Assembly: GCF_918797505.1 (NCBI RefSeq)
Contig: NC_092801.1
Location: 19,840,116-19,904,115 of the forward strand
DNA length: 64,000 nucleotides
Direction: 5' to 3'
From: Bemisia tabaci
Taxonomy: Eukaryota; Arthropoda; Insecta; Hemiptera; Aleyrodidae
Every line of letters starts with the position of its first letter. Positions within the stretch are counted from its first letter, which is position 1. Under the pieces are notes generated by a model. That model was not told the origin of the DNA and ran no database searches. It saw only the letters and a program-made list of their open reading frames with translations. Made by a program: the position numbers and the translations under genes. Of the stretch, positions 45,221 to 56,304 are shown piece by piece.

Positions 45221-48200
45221 TCAAGCGTTTTCTACTGTCGGTAGACTTCGTTCAGGCCATTCGCCCGGGGTTTCATCATAGTATAGGAATGCTCGGAATG
45301 GTCGCACTTCCCATGGAACTTGGAGCTCATAATCCGTAAGCTTAATGTCTAAATCTTCTAGAGTAGGCAGGGACTTGTCGATAACATCAGAGATAGAGTC
45401 CTGGAAAAATAGAGGAGCAAAACATTGAAAATAGCCAGTTTATGCATGGGATGGATTCCAACTGAAGGGCCGTCCATAAAACAAGTCACCTATTTTTTTC
45501 AATTTTTCGACCCCCCCCCCCCCCCCCTCTCCTTCATCGTATCTAACAGTCATCCACTGCTAGACCCCTCCTAAAAATTACGTCATCCATAAGCGTAACC
45601 TCCCCCCCCCCCCTCTCCACAGTAGTTTAACAGATGAACAGCATATTATTAGTACCCACCAAGTCTGTATTAAAGTTGTTTGTCCTGTGTAGATAAATAT
45701 TTTCCCAGACATCTAGTTCCCTTGGGTTGTTTACTTCTTTCTTTAAAATAGGTTTTTGTGCTATTTCATGCTTTCCTAGCCAATAATGATGCGCTACTGC
45801 TGATCTTTCTACTTTTTCATACTTAATATTGTCAGTGTTCTTTAAATCTGAATTCTAGAGACATTTTTGCCTGCCCTAAGTAAATTTTATTACATGTATC
45901 ACATTTAATTTCGTAGATGCCTGATTTTTCCAAAACTTCTGTATTTTCCTTGCCTATGTTTTTACTTAGTTAGTTTGTCAAATTACATCTGTTGATGAAA
46001 GTAAGGTTTATTTTAAATTTTCCGAAAATCATTTGAAATTTGTGATGGGCTATTGAGTAGTAGGCGAATTTTTACCATCTGAATTCATCTTTCCCTTGGC
46101 TTAAAGTTAAGATAGTTTCCATTCTTTCTTTATCTTCGACTTTTTTCATAATTTTAATTATCTCTTGCAGTTTGAAACCGTTTTCCCCTCCAATCTCAAT
46201 TATCTATTTTCTTTCTCTTTTTTCATTGCTTAGGACCCTAGCCATCCTTGTACCCATGCTTCTGTAGGCCACTGCCTTGTGGGTGGCTGGATTGAATAAT
46301 TTGGCATGAATATAATTTTGGCTTGAGGTTGGTATTCTCTGTAAATATATATCAAATTCAATGTGGTTTCCTTTTCAAATATATATAATTTTGCTCTAAA
46401 CTCTAAGCTCTGAAGTGCGTCTTAATTAATTAAATTCTACCGCAAATTAGTAACAAAATTTTACAAAAATTTTTAACCTGAACACATGCTCTACAACAAA
46501 AAATGTTATGAAATCTATCCAACTTTTCGAAAATATTAATTTAATTGGTCTATTATTTTACTTACAGGTGAAACTTATTTTCAATAATAGTATTAGCAAT
46601 GATAGTTGATTAATAATTAATGATTAATTTTGCAATAATAGTATTAGCTCATAACACTTACTCGCTCAATCTTATCCGTTATCATGTGGCCTACTGGGTT
46701 TCCGTACAATCTACCGAAGAACCATAGCCGGGCCCAAACAGTTGGGTCAAAGCGCAAGTCCCAGCGCCTGTAGCCCCATATATCCGGGTCTCGTCGCATC
46801 ACCCAGTAAGTCCAATCCATCAAATCTGACATATAGTAACGCTTGGGTCTGTCAAAAAGGAAGAATTCAATTTTTAGTAAGTCTTCGACATGGATTACAA
46901 CAGCATACCAGAAGAGAGTTAAGGCCTCAAGAAGCCATTATCAATTGGCAAATCAGACATTTTTCTGTGAGATAAATACGCGAGATTGCAAGAAGTAGTC
47001 CGTACTTAGAAACTTTTAACACTCCCAGGGATGAAATTTAGGGACTCATAAAGTGATACTGACAGTTTCTCCGGATCACTAGATGATCAGGACTTCAAAA
47101 TTTAAAATAAGTCTTCTTCTTCTTCTAACGACTAGGGCATAGCCTTGTTTGTCAGGCCATCAAGTAACGAGCACAAGAAACTATATGTAAGTACATATAT
47201 TAAACATCTAAAAATCACTTAAAATAAAGGACTCGTCAAATCGATAAAAACAGCATAAAATCGTCAATCATCCTCAGGAGGAGAGAACCAGCTTTGAGCC
47301 CATCTCTTGGACAGTCGTCCAGGTAATCTTTTTCCTATGGGTTGTCCAGTCATACAAATTTCTGCTAGTCACTCTTCATCCATTCGGTCAACGTGCTCCG
47401 ACCACATCTTTCCCCTCACTCTGTTCCACTTGCCTAAATCTTGCATCTCAAGAGCGTCCCTGATGCACTTGCTGGTCTGCCAATCCCAAAGTGTAAAACA
47501 GAGACAAGAGACCCTCTACTGGCCTCTTAGCGACAGGTGGAAGCTTTTACTTTCGGGGTTTCAACAATTCCTTATAGACAATTTTAAGGGAGCAACAGTC
47601 ATCACCCTAATTTCGGCTGTTGGCTTACTTACATGGTTGATGATGAGCTTCGGATGACATCATGAGCCAAACAAGTTTCCCAAACGTTGGCCATTTACGG
47701 CGTGTTTGCTAAACGAAACTGCCAACACGTTGTTGAACATCAACCATGTAGGTAAGTCAACAGTAGAGTGCTGAAGACCCGAAAGTAAAAGCTTCCACAA
47801 TGGCAAAGATACTAGTGGAGGGTCTCTGGTCTCTGGTGTAAAACCAGCTATTTTTCTTAGAACTTTCATCTCAACGGTGCGAAATTGGTGCGCTTGGTTT
47901 CAGCCCTAGTCCCTGCAGCAAACATTAACACCGGCCTAACAATGGTCTTGTAGACCCTGAATTTACTCTCCCGAGCCATATATTTAGTGCGTCACACCAT
48001 CTCGTTGACACAACCAGCAATTCTTGCAGCTTTCAGTACCTGGTCTTCCACTTCGGACCTCAAGTCCTTCATACTTGTCGGCAACGCTCCTAGATACTTG
48101 AACTCCATCATTTGTTCTATCATACAACCATCTACTTCTAACTTGCATCTTATGGGGCTCCTACTGATCACCATGCTTTTTGCCTTAATGACAGACACCT

Positions 48201-51200
48201 TCATGTTGTATTTTTTGGCTGTTAGATTAAATGTATGCAAGATTCTCTGCAGTTCATCTTCCGAATCTGCTATCAGCACGGCATCGTCAGCATAGCAGAT
48301 GATGTTAATGTTAAATCAAGTAATATTCAAAGCTTTTAAAGCATAACACAAAGAGGAAGAGGCTAATCATTCACTTGAGAAGCTATATCAAAACTACAGG
48401 GAAAATATGACAACTGCTCATCTCACAGAGTTGTATTTCGAACAGGGTATCCCAGAATTAAACGACCAAACTGCAGTAGTTTATTCTATATTATTCTAAT
48501 CTTGAAGTTTATTCGATATTCAGGAGTAGAGCATAACTCTTTGTGCTCTTAGCGCTGAAAAATTTATTTGTAGTTAAAATTTTCCACTCCGAAGCAGAAT
48601 TTTAGCATAAGTATTTATTATCATGATTATTGTTTTGTTTTGTTTCTTTTCATTATTCTACTTAAAGCTGACACATTTGTGATTGCCGTATATGTGCACA
48701 GATGATAAAAATATATTTTTATTTATATATATTGATTATTACATACCCAACAGCTTGATAGATTTTACCGGCTGAGCTTGGGTCCTGAGCAGCGTTGGCG
48801 ATTGCTTGAGCTACATCTCCTACATAGACAGGTTGCTTAATTGTCTCCTCTCCTTTTTTCCATAAAGACAAAACTTTCCCTGTGCGCCGCGGCAAACACT
48901 GGAAATGGCTATAAAAATAGAACAATACATCAAGTTTTTTTCTCATAAACATATAAAAAAAAGAAATACTTTAAACTTTTCTGTGCTATGAAAAATTTCT
49001 TTTTGAGTGACAAAGAAAGAAAGAAAAAAAAAACTCAGGGGACTGAAAATGAAACAATAGAAATAGTGGAATGGACCTTGCAAATCAAAAGAAAGCAATC
49101 AAAAGGAGGTTGCGCAGTGGCTGAGTAGCCTGCGTATCAGCTCCACTTATCAACATAAGATTCACCCCGGTCACCTCAAAATGAGCAGTGGCGTAGTAAG
49201 TAGTCTAAGCAAGTAGTCTAAGACGTCGAAAGTGCCCACATGTCTCAAGATGTGGGTTTGATTCCACCTCCTTAGCTATTTAATTATGACCTGATTATCA
49301 TCATTCGTTGTTTTACTGCAATGTTTCATTAATCAGTCATTGCAAAACGCGTCCTATTGACTCCAAATTTTTTTTTCTTCATTCATTAAAAACAAAAATC
49401 ATTTCATTCTAAAAGTGAAGAATACCTCATATAGTAATTTTTTAGGGGAAAAATAAAACCAACATTGATAGGAGGCTAAAAATAGGGCTGCAAAGCGGCC
49501 CATTGATGCTGCGGAGCGCCTTCAGGGGGTTGGGCCGCGTAGCGACCAGGGCGCGTGGCCCCCAAGTATTTTACACTGTAGAATACAGGAAATTCGCGGA
49601 CTCATTTTCGCCAAAATTGTCAGTTAGGCGGTGCTGTTCCTTGGTCATCAATATGTATAATTTGCTTCTAATTGATGTAAATTTAATATTTTCTTTTCTA
49701 AGACTGTTTGCTACAAAAAAAGTCAGAAAATGATTCCACTCTCAACAGGTGAAGTATTGCTTGCATCTTACCTCAAGAAGCTATCATCTTGCCCATAGAT
49801 ATTTGCTGGTCTAAATATTGTTGCCTCTGGGAACTCTTCTAAGACTGCATGTTCACCCTCCCACTTTGTTTTCAGAAACTCACTTCCGTTCTTCAAAAAT
49901 GCTCTCTGCAAAGATAAAACTAGGGTTAAAAATTACTTGGTAAAAAATATAAATATAGTGAGTATGAATGAGATTTAATCCAGAGACATGCTTCCGAATT
50001 TTCGATTGTTACAGGAAAGGAGGAGTATCGTTTTGGGCCTTTTCCGGCCCACCTGGATTTTGCTGAATGTTTCATATTTTCAAAGTACTAATCCTAGGTA
50101 GACTTTATGCCAAATATATTACCGAACAAAGCCCATGCAGAGGTGCAACAACGCCTCAAACCCAGAACCTCGGCATCGAAACATAGTTATTTTCGTCAAC
50201 TTTTTCGACTGTTATCACTCTTTCAGCAGATGATTCCTATGTATTTTTTTGCGTACTTTCTGTTTCTGGCCTTTTTAAAGGCCTCCGATAAATTTTAAGG
50301 GGTCATATGGCCCATTGTTGCCATTTTTGGCCCATTTTTAGGGGTTTTTTCAATTTTACACACGCAGAAATCAATTCAAACTAAGAACCGTGTACGTTTT
50401 TGAAAAGAACGCAAAGAAATGAATAAAAAATGTTCAGTGAAACTTTTGCCTACGTTGTCAAATTTTCGAGAAAAATCGTCCCAAAGAGTCAAAAATGGCA
50501 AAAATTCGATAAATTGCCACGCTTAAGGTTCAAGAAAGTGGAGTACAACTTTTATATTGACGTACGTAACAGCTCTTACCTATATATACAACATATCAAA
50601 ATATTATAGTTGTACCTGGATTCCCACGATGTGAAAATTGACCGGGATGATGATTTTAGCGGCCATTCTTTACTTGAAGGTAGCTCTTTTGAATGTTTCT
50701 CGACCTTAGTCACCCTCTATGGGTCTGTACTATATGTATTTTTCTACGTACTTTTCATATCTGGCCATAAAAATTGCTTCCTGTGAATTTTAAAAGGCGT
50801 AACGGTCCATTGTTGCCAATTTTCACCATATTTAGGGGTTTTTTCAAGTTTACATGTGTGAAACTTAATTTAATCTAAAAACCGTGTACATTTTCGGAAA
50901 GAACGTAAAAAAATACATAAAATGTGATTTATAACTTTTCCCTACGTTGCCAAGTTTTCGAGAAAAATCGTCCTGAAGCGCCAAAAATGCCAAAAATTGG
51001 ATTAATCATCACGTCAAAGGTTCTAGAAAGTGAATTATGACTTTCATGCGGATCGTGGGACACTTTCTCCACGCATTTTCTGTTGTTGGTATATTTGGCC
51101 TGTAGCAAGCATCTTGAGAACCAAGGATTATCTCGAGGTTACAGGAATAAAGAGGTGAACTGAAGTGAAGGATAAGGTAAAAGCACCTTGAGGGTCCGTT

Positions 51201-54200
51201 TTGTCACATTCATCTGAGCCATTACATGTTCCGTGAGACGCACTGCAATTTTCCATTTCCGATACGTTATTTGTAGTGAAATAAAACTAAATATTCACTT
51301 CCTGGAACCTTCGACTTTCGAACCGGCCGGAAAAGGCCCAAAACGATACTCCTCCTTTTGAGCTCCTTTTGCTGAAATTTGAAAAGCAGCCTAAAACTTC
51401 CAAAATATCATGGTATAAGTTGGCCGATGAAAATCATGATTTTTCTGGTATGACTTGGACGTATTTCTACTAAACAGAACAAGCCTCAATTTCAGTTCCT
51501 TTTGATGACTAAGAAATCTCGGAGAGCACGTTCTGTCGAACGGAACTAAGCACCATCAAAAAGCATTGTAAGCATAGGACGGGCAGAGCTAATCCAACCC
51601 CTCCTCCTCCCTCCTTCCCTCTATGGCGCTTAGAAGCGCAAAGACACAGAGGTGGACGAGAAATAATATTTTCTGATTTAGTATTGGGTTAGACATAGCT
51701 TATCAGCTTTGGCTACGTACAAAGACATGTGTTTAAGCCGAACCTAAATTTTAACTGGTGTGAATAATAAAAAAAAGTCAAAAGTCCGCAAGAGTGCTTC
51801 CAAAGAGCATTCATGCATTAAAGTGGATTAAATTAATACCAATTGCATTTTCTTACATTCAGAAAACATTAATACCTACCGATGGTGGAATTATTCGGGA
51901 AAATAGACATTAATTTGAACACTAAATATTGGCTAAACCGGTGGGGGGATAGCAATTTTTTATTGCTGAAACGATCCTAATTTTTGTCAATTTTTAACCA
52001 AACGTGTTTATCTTCATTTCAATCAATAGCTTTTGAATTTGTATTTCAAATGAAACAACGATCAACCCTCTTGCTAGCTAACTTTTTGTAATACAAAACC
52101 AGTTACGGAACTTTTTGGACACTCTGTGTATGAAAGTAAATCAATCAAATAAAAAAAAGTTCATTGTAGATAAATGGATTTTTTCCAATCAATATGTCCA
52201 TTTTCTAAGAGTAGAGAAGATACTTTAGTGAAACTAGCGGAAAAAATTCTTTTAAAATCGACTTTAGGGTAAAAACTATAATAGTATTGAATAAGTTTTG
52301 AATTTTCTCTTATAAATGACTAATAAGAAGAATAGTACATTTGAGATCATGAAGATGAAACAATGAAATGACTTTAGTTACAAAAACAAAAGATGTGAAG
52401 TCCTCCAACCTGAGGTTTTTCTGCAACATTCAATGATGAAACATGGATGAGTCTCGGGACACCGGTCTCCTTGGCAATTCTAGCAATCCTGCGCGCTGCG
52501 TCAACGTGGACATCGCGATACTTGAAATTCCTGGTTTCCCAGTCGCAACCGATCAAGTTGATGACTACATTAGAGTATTTCAGGGCATTGTAAATTGCAA
52601 TTTCGTCGCGAACATCAAACTCCTCTTGGAACAAGACTTGTCCGAGATCTCCCGCCAGTTTCAAATTTCTCACGTTGTATGCATCGCACCTGAAGGGTAT
52701 GATCAGCTGAAATCGGATAAGTATTCAATGATAAAATACCAAACTTTCAAAACATTACTTTTCTTTTCAAACATACTTAGTTTCTCATTATACTACAAAA
52801 ACATTTTTACTACCTTACTTGCAACCCTTTTTCAAACACTGGAAGCTCTCAGTTGATTTTTTAACTCACAGAACATTGATGTTTCTGCACTGGGGGAATG
52901 TTAAAAAATCCAAAACTTACAAGAGATAGACCAAATTACAGCTCAATGATTTTGGTACTGGTCGATGGTTTATGAAAGTTTATGAACTAGCAGTTGCTTT
53001 GCATCTGCAAATGGACCATCGCAATGTCATACAGAATCAAAAGGAAACAGGTTGTAGCAGCTTCTGAGCATGCTGCAGCTCTACCACTTGTTATCAAGCA
53101 GCTTTAGAGCTCACTGGTCCGCTAGAATAGCTAAGTAGTTAATGGCTAAGATTTCATCTAGTTTGGCTAGTGAACAATGATTGGAATTTGCAGGGCTGAG
53201 TACAAAAATTGTTTTGCTTTCCTTCCCAATTTCTCCCTCTCTCCTAACTGTGCCTAAAGTAAAAACCGTTTTCCTTACCTTTTCTTCTTTCCATTTTTTT
53301 TTGCTGTTTATTATTTCCTGATTTTGCACTCACCCCACTTTCCCACTAACCACCGGACTTGTTGCAAAGTTGGACGAATTTATATGTTTGATTCACCTTA
53401 CAAAAGACACGCTTGCAACTTGATATGTTGTCATGTTGATATTGTCTTCTTGTTACACAGGTATGATCAACAAGCCATCTTTTGGAAGGTAGAATATCAT
53501 TTAAAATCGTTAGCAATTGCAGTGGATGGTAGAGCAGTAAGATTAGAAAATAGAGAAACATTGCAGAAATAGAAAAAAGAGGGGGTAACCAAAACGTTTC
53601 TGGTAGAGGGAATGTCAGGAGAGGGAGAAATCAGGCAGGAAAGCACAAATATTATGTTTGGCTGTGGAAGTTTGAACCATCGTCAAGCAGCTGAAGTTGA
53701 CTAAATTACAACTGCTAACCTTTCAGTTATACTAGCTGATACATGAGCAATCTGTTCCGAGGGTGAACTAGATAATGGGTAGCAGTCGGCTGATTGTTGA
53801 AATTGATGGATAAAGCAGTAGACAAAGAAGACATTGGGAGTATGGAGCGATCCTATTGGTTGAAATGGGTGGTTCTTATAGACTGAGGGGGTAAATGATG
53901 GACGAACTATAGGGTTGCCGTTAGTCAGTCTACTACCTACCTCCTATGTTCATTGCAACTACCCGCTTCCTCCGATAGGATATCTCCATATCCCTGTTGT
54001 CTCCTTTGTCTATAAATTTTAACAATCAGCCAGCAGCACTGAGACAAATTTAGACGTACTTAAATTTAAATCAAAAGGAACAATATCCATTCTGGAGTGA
54101 GCTGGGAGATCCACAAGAATACATGTATGATAGAGACAAAGTCACATGGGAAATAGTTCCTTTTTATTTAGACGAGTCTATTCAGACCCTACTCTGCAGG

Positions 54201-56304
54201 CTGATTGTTGAAATTGATAGACAAAGCTATTGACAAAGGAGACAACAGGGATATGGAGGGATGCTATTGGTGGAAGCGGGTGGTTGCATTGCAATGGACA
54301 TCAGAGGTAGGTAATAAACTAACTGACAGCGATCCGCGAGAGACCTTAAAGTTAGTCCATCATTTACCCCCTTTGGCTATAAGAACCACCCATTTCAACC
54401 AATAGGATTGCTCCATACTCCCTGTGTCTTCTTTGTCTAAAGCTTTGTCTATCATTTTCAAAGATCAGCCTGCTGGCCTATTTTCCTTCGATTTTAAAGG
54501 ACATTGAGAGGTCCATTTGCCGGGAGGAAAAAACTGGTTGTTCGCAGATTATCATGAACCATCGGTAAGTGTCAAAATTATCCAAATCAGACATAGCATG
54601 ACAGAGTAATCTCTTCAATGGTGAGTAAGCTACCAAAAATAAGTCAAGAGTAAATTTTAATAATTTTATACCGTGATAATCAAACTCATTATTATGTTTG
54701 TCACAGACATCAAAATCTTCTTGGAGTAGTAATAAGTACTAATGAGACACACCATGGAAAAAAATCATTTGCAACCTTAAAAAATTCCTCAGAGCACTTT
54801 TCAATTTATTTGCTTGTTTATATATCCTCTTTGGATGACATTTTGTTAAAAAGTCTGACGCAATTGTGTTTAAGTGTCCTTCTTTTCCATTCTTATATTA
54901 TCTGCATTTCTGCTAGTATATCCAAAAGTATTTCTGTGGAAAACAAAGAGAAACCAGATTCAGACTATACAGCTGTGATGGTATTTTTTTTAAAAAAAAT
55001 CTTACCTGTGTGCCTACTTTCCCAAGTCTGTTGCACAGGACTCTCCCCAAAAATCCATTAGCACCAAACACAGTTGCGACGATGCCATTGAAACTGGAGC
55101 GGCCACCAGTGCCTTTTTTGAGTGCTGACGGCAAGACAATTTTTTTGCCATCGCTGTAAAATGCTACTGAAATTGCAGGCCCAGCTTGCGCTCCTACAAA
55201 AAATAAAAAATGAAACTGACATCAAAAACCAGAAACACTGCCTCTGAAATATGCTGTACACAGCTAAGTACAGGATTTTAGAAGTATGCTCCTGTGAAAG
55301 AACCTTGGAATATTCTTAGGAATATGATAAAATAATGCGACATTACTGCCCTTTCCGTTTACGTCTAAGGGCATACCAATAATTTGACATTCTGGTTTGA
55401 ATATAGTTACCATGGAATATCGATGCAAATTAAGAATACTCAGCAGACAGACGTTGATGAAAAAATTGGAACACTTAACAACAAGAAGAGTCAATAGGTA
55501 CAAGGAAACCAACAAATTAACTGTTGACTTTATTTAACAGTACATTCGGAGGGAGGTTACTGGGAAAGTCCCTTCAATGGTAAGAAATGGAAGGAAGAGA
55601 GACATTGTTAAATTGTCATTTCTAAACCTTTCTCCTTTTGTTCACTCATCAGTGAATATTCGTCAAAAAGTTCAAAGAGATATTGGATCAATTCCCTTTT
55701 GGAAATAAGCTACACACAGAGGTTTCAAAATTTTGCTACATGGATGTAAAGTTTTCCACTTTAGTCATCCTTCTCTATTAAGGGTGCGAGATCTCAAATT
55801 CATTTTGATCATATCAATCAACAGCCTGACTTGCACCCAAACCACAGCAGATGAAGCCAAGCTTTGATTTCCTACTACCTCACTACCAACAGTCAAAATA
55901 TTAATGTTCTTTAAGAGATCAAGTTTCTTGCTAAAGATGCTAGACGGCCTTTATAGCTAACTTTGCATGTCCAGAAGTATCAAAATTGCTCAAAGGTGCG
56001 CTACTACCATTAGTCGATTCGAGGCGAAAAGAAGGTTACATTCATGACTGAAGCTAAGAAACGTGTACTGCAACATTTTATCTGGCTCTGCGGACTCTCC
56101 AAATTACCGAAGTTACAAGCAGAGTTCTAAATTCAAGCAAAATTGAGAAACATTTGGAGGTCACTACTTGTGGACATGGGCTTAAAAATATGATGAAGTG
56201 TGTAGGGAAAAAATTAAGTTTAAAATTGAAGCGAAAATTTTGAAAAGTAAAAAAAGAAACTTACTTAATAGCTGCGGCACCGAATTGAGGGCTAGTGCCG
56301 TCAT
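45221..56304 (-). CDS. NDUFA9: NDUFA9, complex I 39 kDa accessory subunit
   Basis: Seven exons: 56304-56265, 55193-55006, 52706-52410, 49905-49772, 48908-48747, 46848-46662, 45400-45221. All junctions are GT-AG and in frame, giving 395 residues, in the family range (human about 377). Seen: a short basic/hydrophobic N-terminus fitting a mitochondrial presequence; [20 protein letters not shown] with the GxxGxxG dinucleotide-binding turn (FGANGFLG) of an extended SDR fold; [75 protein letters not shown] and [17 protein letters not shown]. These follow the NDUFA9 order. Known of the family: a structural subunit at the complex I peripheral-membrane arm junction, binding NADPH and not catalytic. 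Exon 5 uses acceptor TATAG|CCATTTCC rather than the nearby CCAG four residues downstream, because only the first restores the family spacing. Introns carry Penelope, LINE, hAT-MITE and other insertions, all outside coding sequence. Confidence 0.95.
45460..45615 (-). repeat. repeat with CCGTCCATAAAAC and poly-C runs
   Basis: GGGCCGTCCATAAAACAAGTCAC, two poly-C runs (about 45513-45527 and 45602-45612) and ATTACGTCATCCATAAGCG. Similar wording at 37075-37215 (GGGGCCATTCATAAAATACG) and, more distantly, 2560-2830. A dispersed repeat widespread in arthropods as far as I know; class not determined. Confidence 0.45.
45640..46390 (-). pseudogene. Penelope-like retroelement relic with GIY-YIG domain
   Basis: Minus-strand translation gives, in order, [20 protein letters not shown] (end of the reverse transcriptase region), a decayed linker with several stops, then [20 protein letters not shown] and [11 protein letters not shown], and after one frame change [14 protein letters not shown] and [20 protein letters not shown] ... 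KIYLGQ plus the downstream NPRELDVWE block is the GIY-YIG nuclease of Penelope-like elements. With at least two stops and one frameshift the copy is dead. It lies in NDUFA9 intron 6 on the same strand as the gene. Confidence 0.85.
47275..48310 (-). pseudogene. LINE reverse-transcriptase relic, split by a hAT MITE
   Basis: Minus-strand reading: [20 protein letters not shown] (the YxDD catalytic box of reverse transcriptase), [46 protein letters not shown], a stop, then [28 protein letters not shown], the insertion at 47835-47499, and after it [21 protein letters not shown] and the RPPGRP-like [14 protein letters not shown]-terminus. This is the 3' half of a non-LTR element ORF. The typical ending suggests an RTE/Jockey-group LINE but the clade is uncertain. 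Stops and a frameshift show it is inactive. Confidence 0.85.
47499..47835. mobile_element. hAT-type MITE nested in the LINE relic
   Basis: Ends CAGAGACAAGAGACCCTC (left) and GAGGGTCTCTGGTCTCTG (right), continuing inwards to GGAAGCTTTTACTTTCGG and its complement (~60 bp inverted). Flanked by the exact 8-base duplication GTGTAAAA (47491-47498 and 47836-47843), which on the other strand, TTTTACAC, fits the hAT preference nTnnnnAn. 337 bp, no coding capacity. It interrupts the LINE frame, so it is younger than the LINE insertion. Confidence 0.92.
49186..49300 (+). mobile_element. tRNA-derived SINE
   Basis: AGTGGCGTAGTAAGTAGTCTAAGC (A-box-like) followed by TGTGGGTTTGATTCCACCTCC (B box GGTTTGATTCC) at tRNA-like spacing, then AT-rich sequence. 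In NDUFA9 intron 4. Confidence 0.6.
50013..51360. mobile_element. 1.35 kb element with 30-bp inverted ends and an internal duplication
   Basis: Left end AAGGAGGAGTATCGTTTTGG then GCCTTTTCCGGCC, and right end GGCCGGAAAAGGC then CCAAAACGATACTCCTCCTT. Inside are two direct copies about 480 bp apart (about 50215-50570 and 50695-51060) sharing CCCATTGTTGCCA, TTTAGGGGTTTTTTCAA, ACCGTGTAC, TTTTCGAGAAAAATCGTCC and GGTTC(A/T)AGAAAGTG. No open frame above 63 codons. In NDUFA9 intron 3. Confidence 0.75.
53788..54048. mobile_element. palindromic MITE, family B copy 2
   Basis: GGCTGATTGTTGAAATTGATG and ATAAATTTTAACAATCAGCC bound about 260 bp, with GACAAAG(A/G)AGAC near each end and GGTTGAAATGGGTGGTT / CAACTACCCGCTTCCTCC inside. 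In NDUFA9 intron 2. Confidence 0.8.
54199..54470. mobile_element. palindromic MITE, family B copy 3
   Basis: GGCTGATTGTTGAAATTGATAG and CTATCATTTTCAAAGATCAGCC ends around about 270 bp. It is 150 bp from copy 2 and inverted relative to it (the GGAGACAACAGGGATATGG side is now on the left). Confidence 0.8.

Noticed and set aside
48886..48908. Acceptor CATTTCCAG| for NDUFA9 exon 5 (starting TGTTTGCCG)
   Set aside because: It breaks the frame from exon 4; the upstream TATAG| restores frame and family spacing.
49503..49733. 76-codon frame starting [16 protein letters not shown], which looks like a mitochondrial presequence
   Set aside because: Antisense within NDUFA9 intron 4, no acceptor/donor pair or homology to continue it; kept as chance, though the leader-like look is notable.
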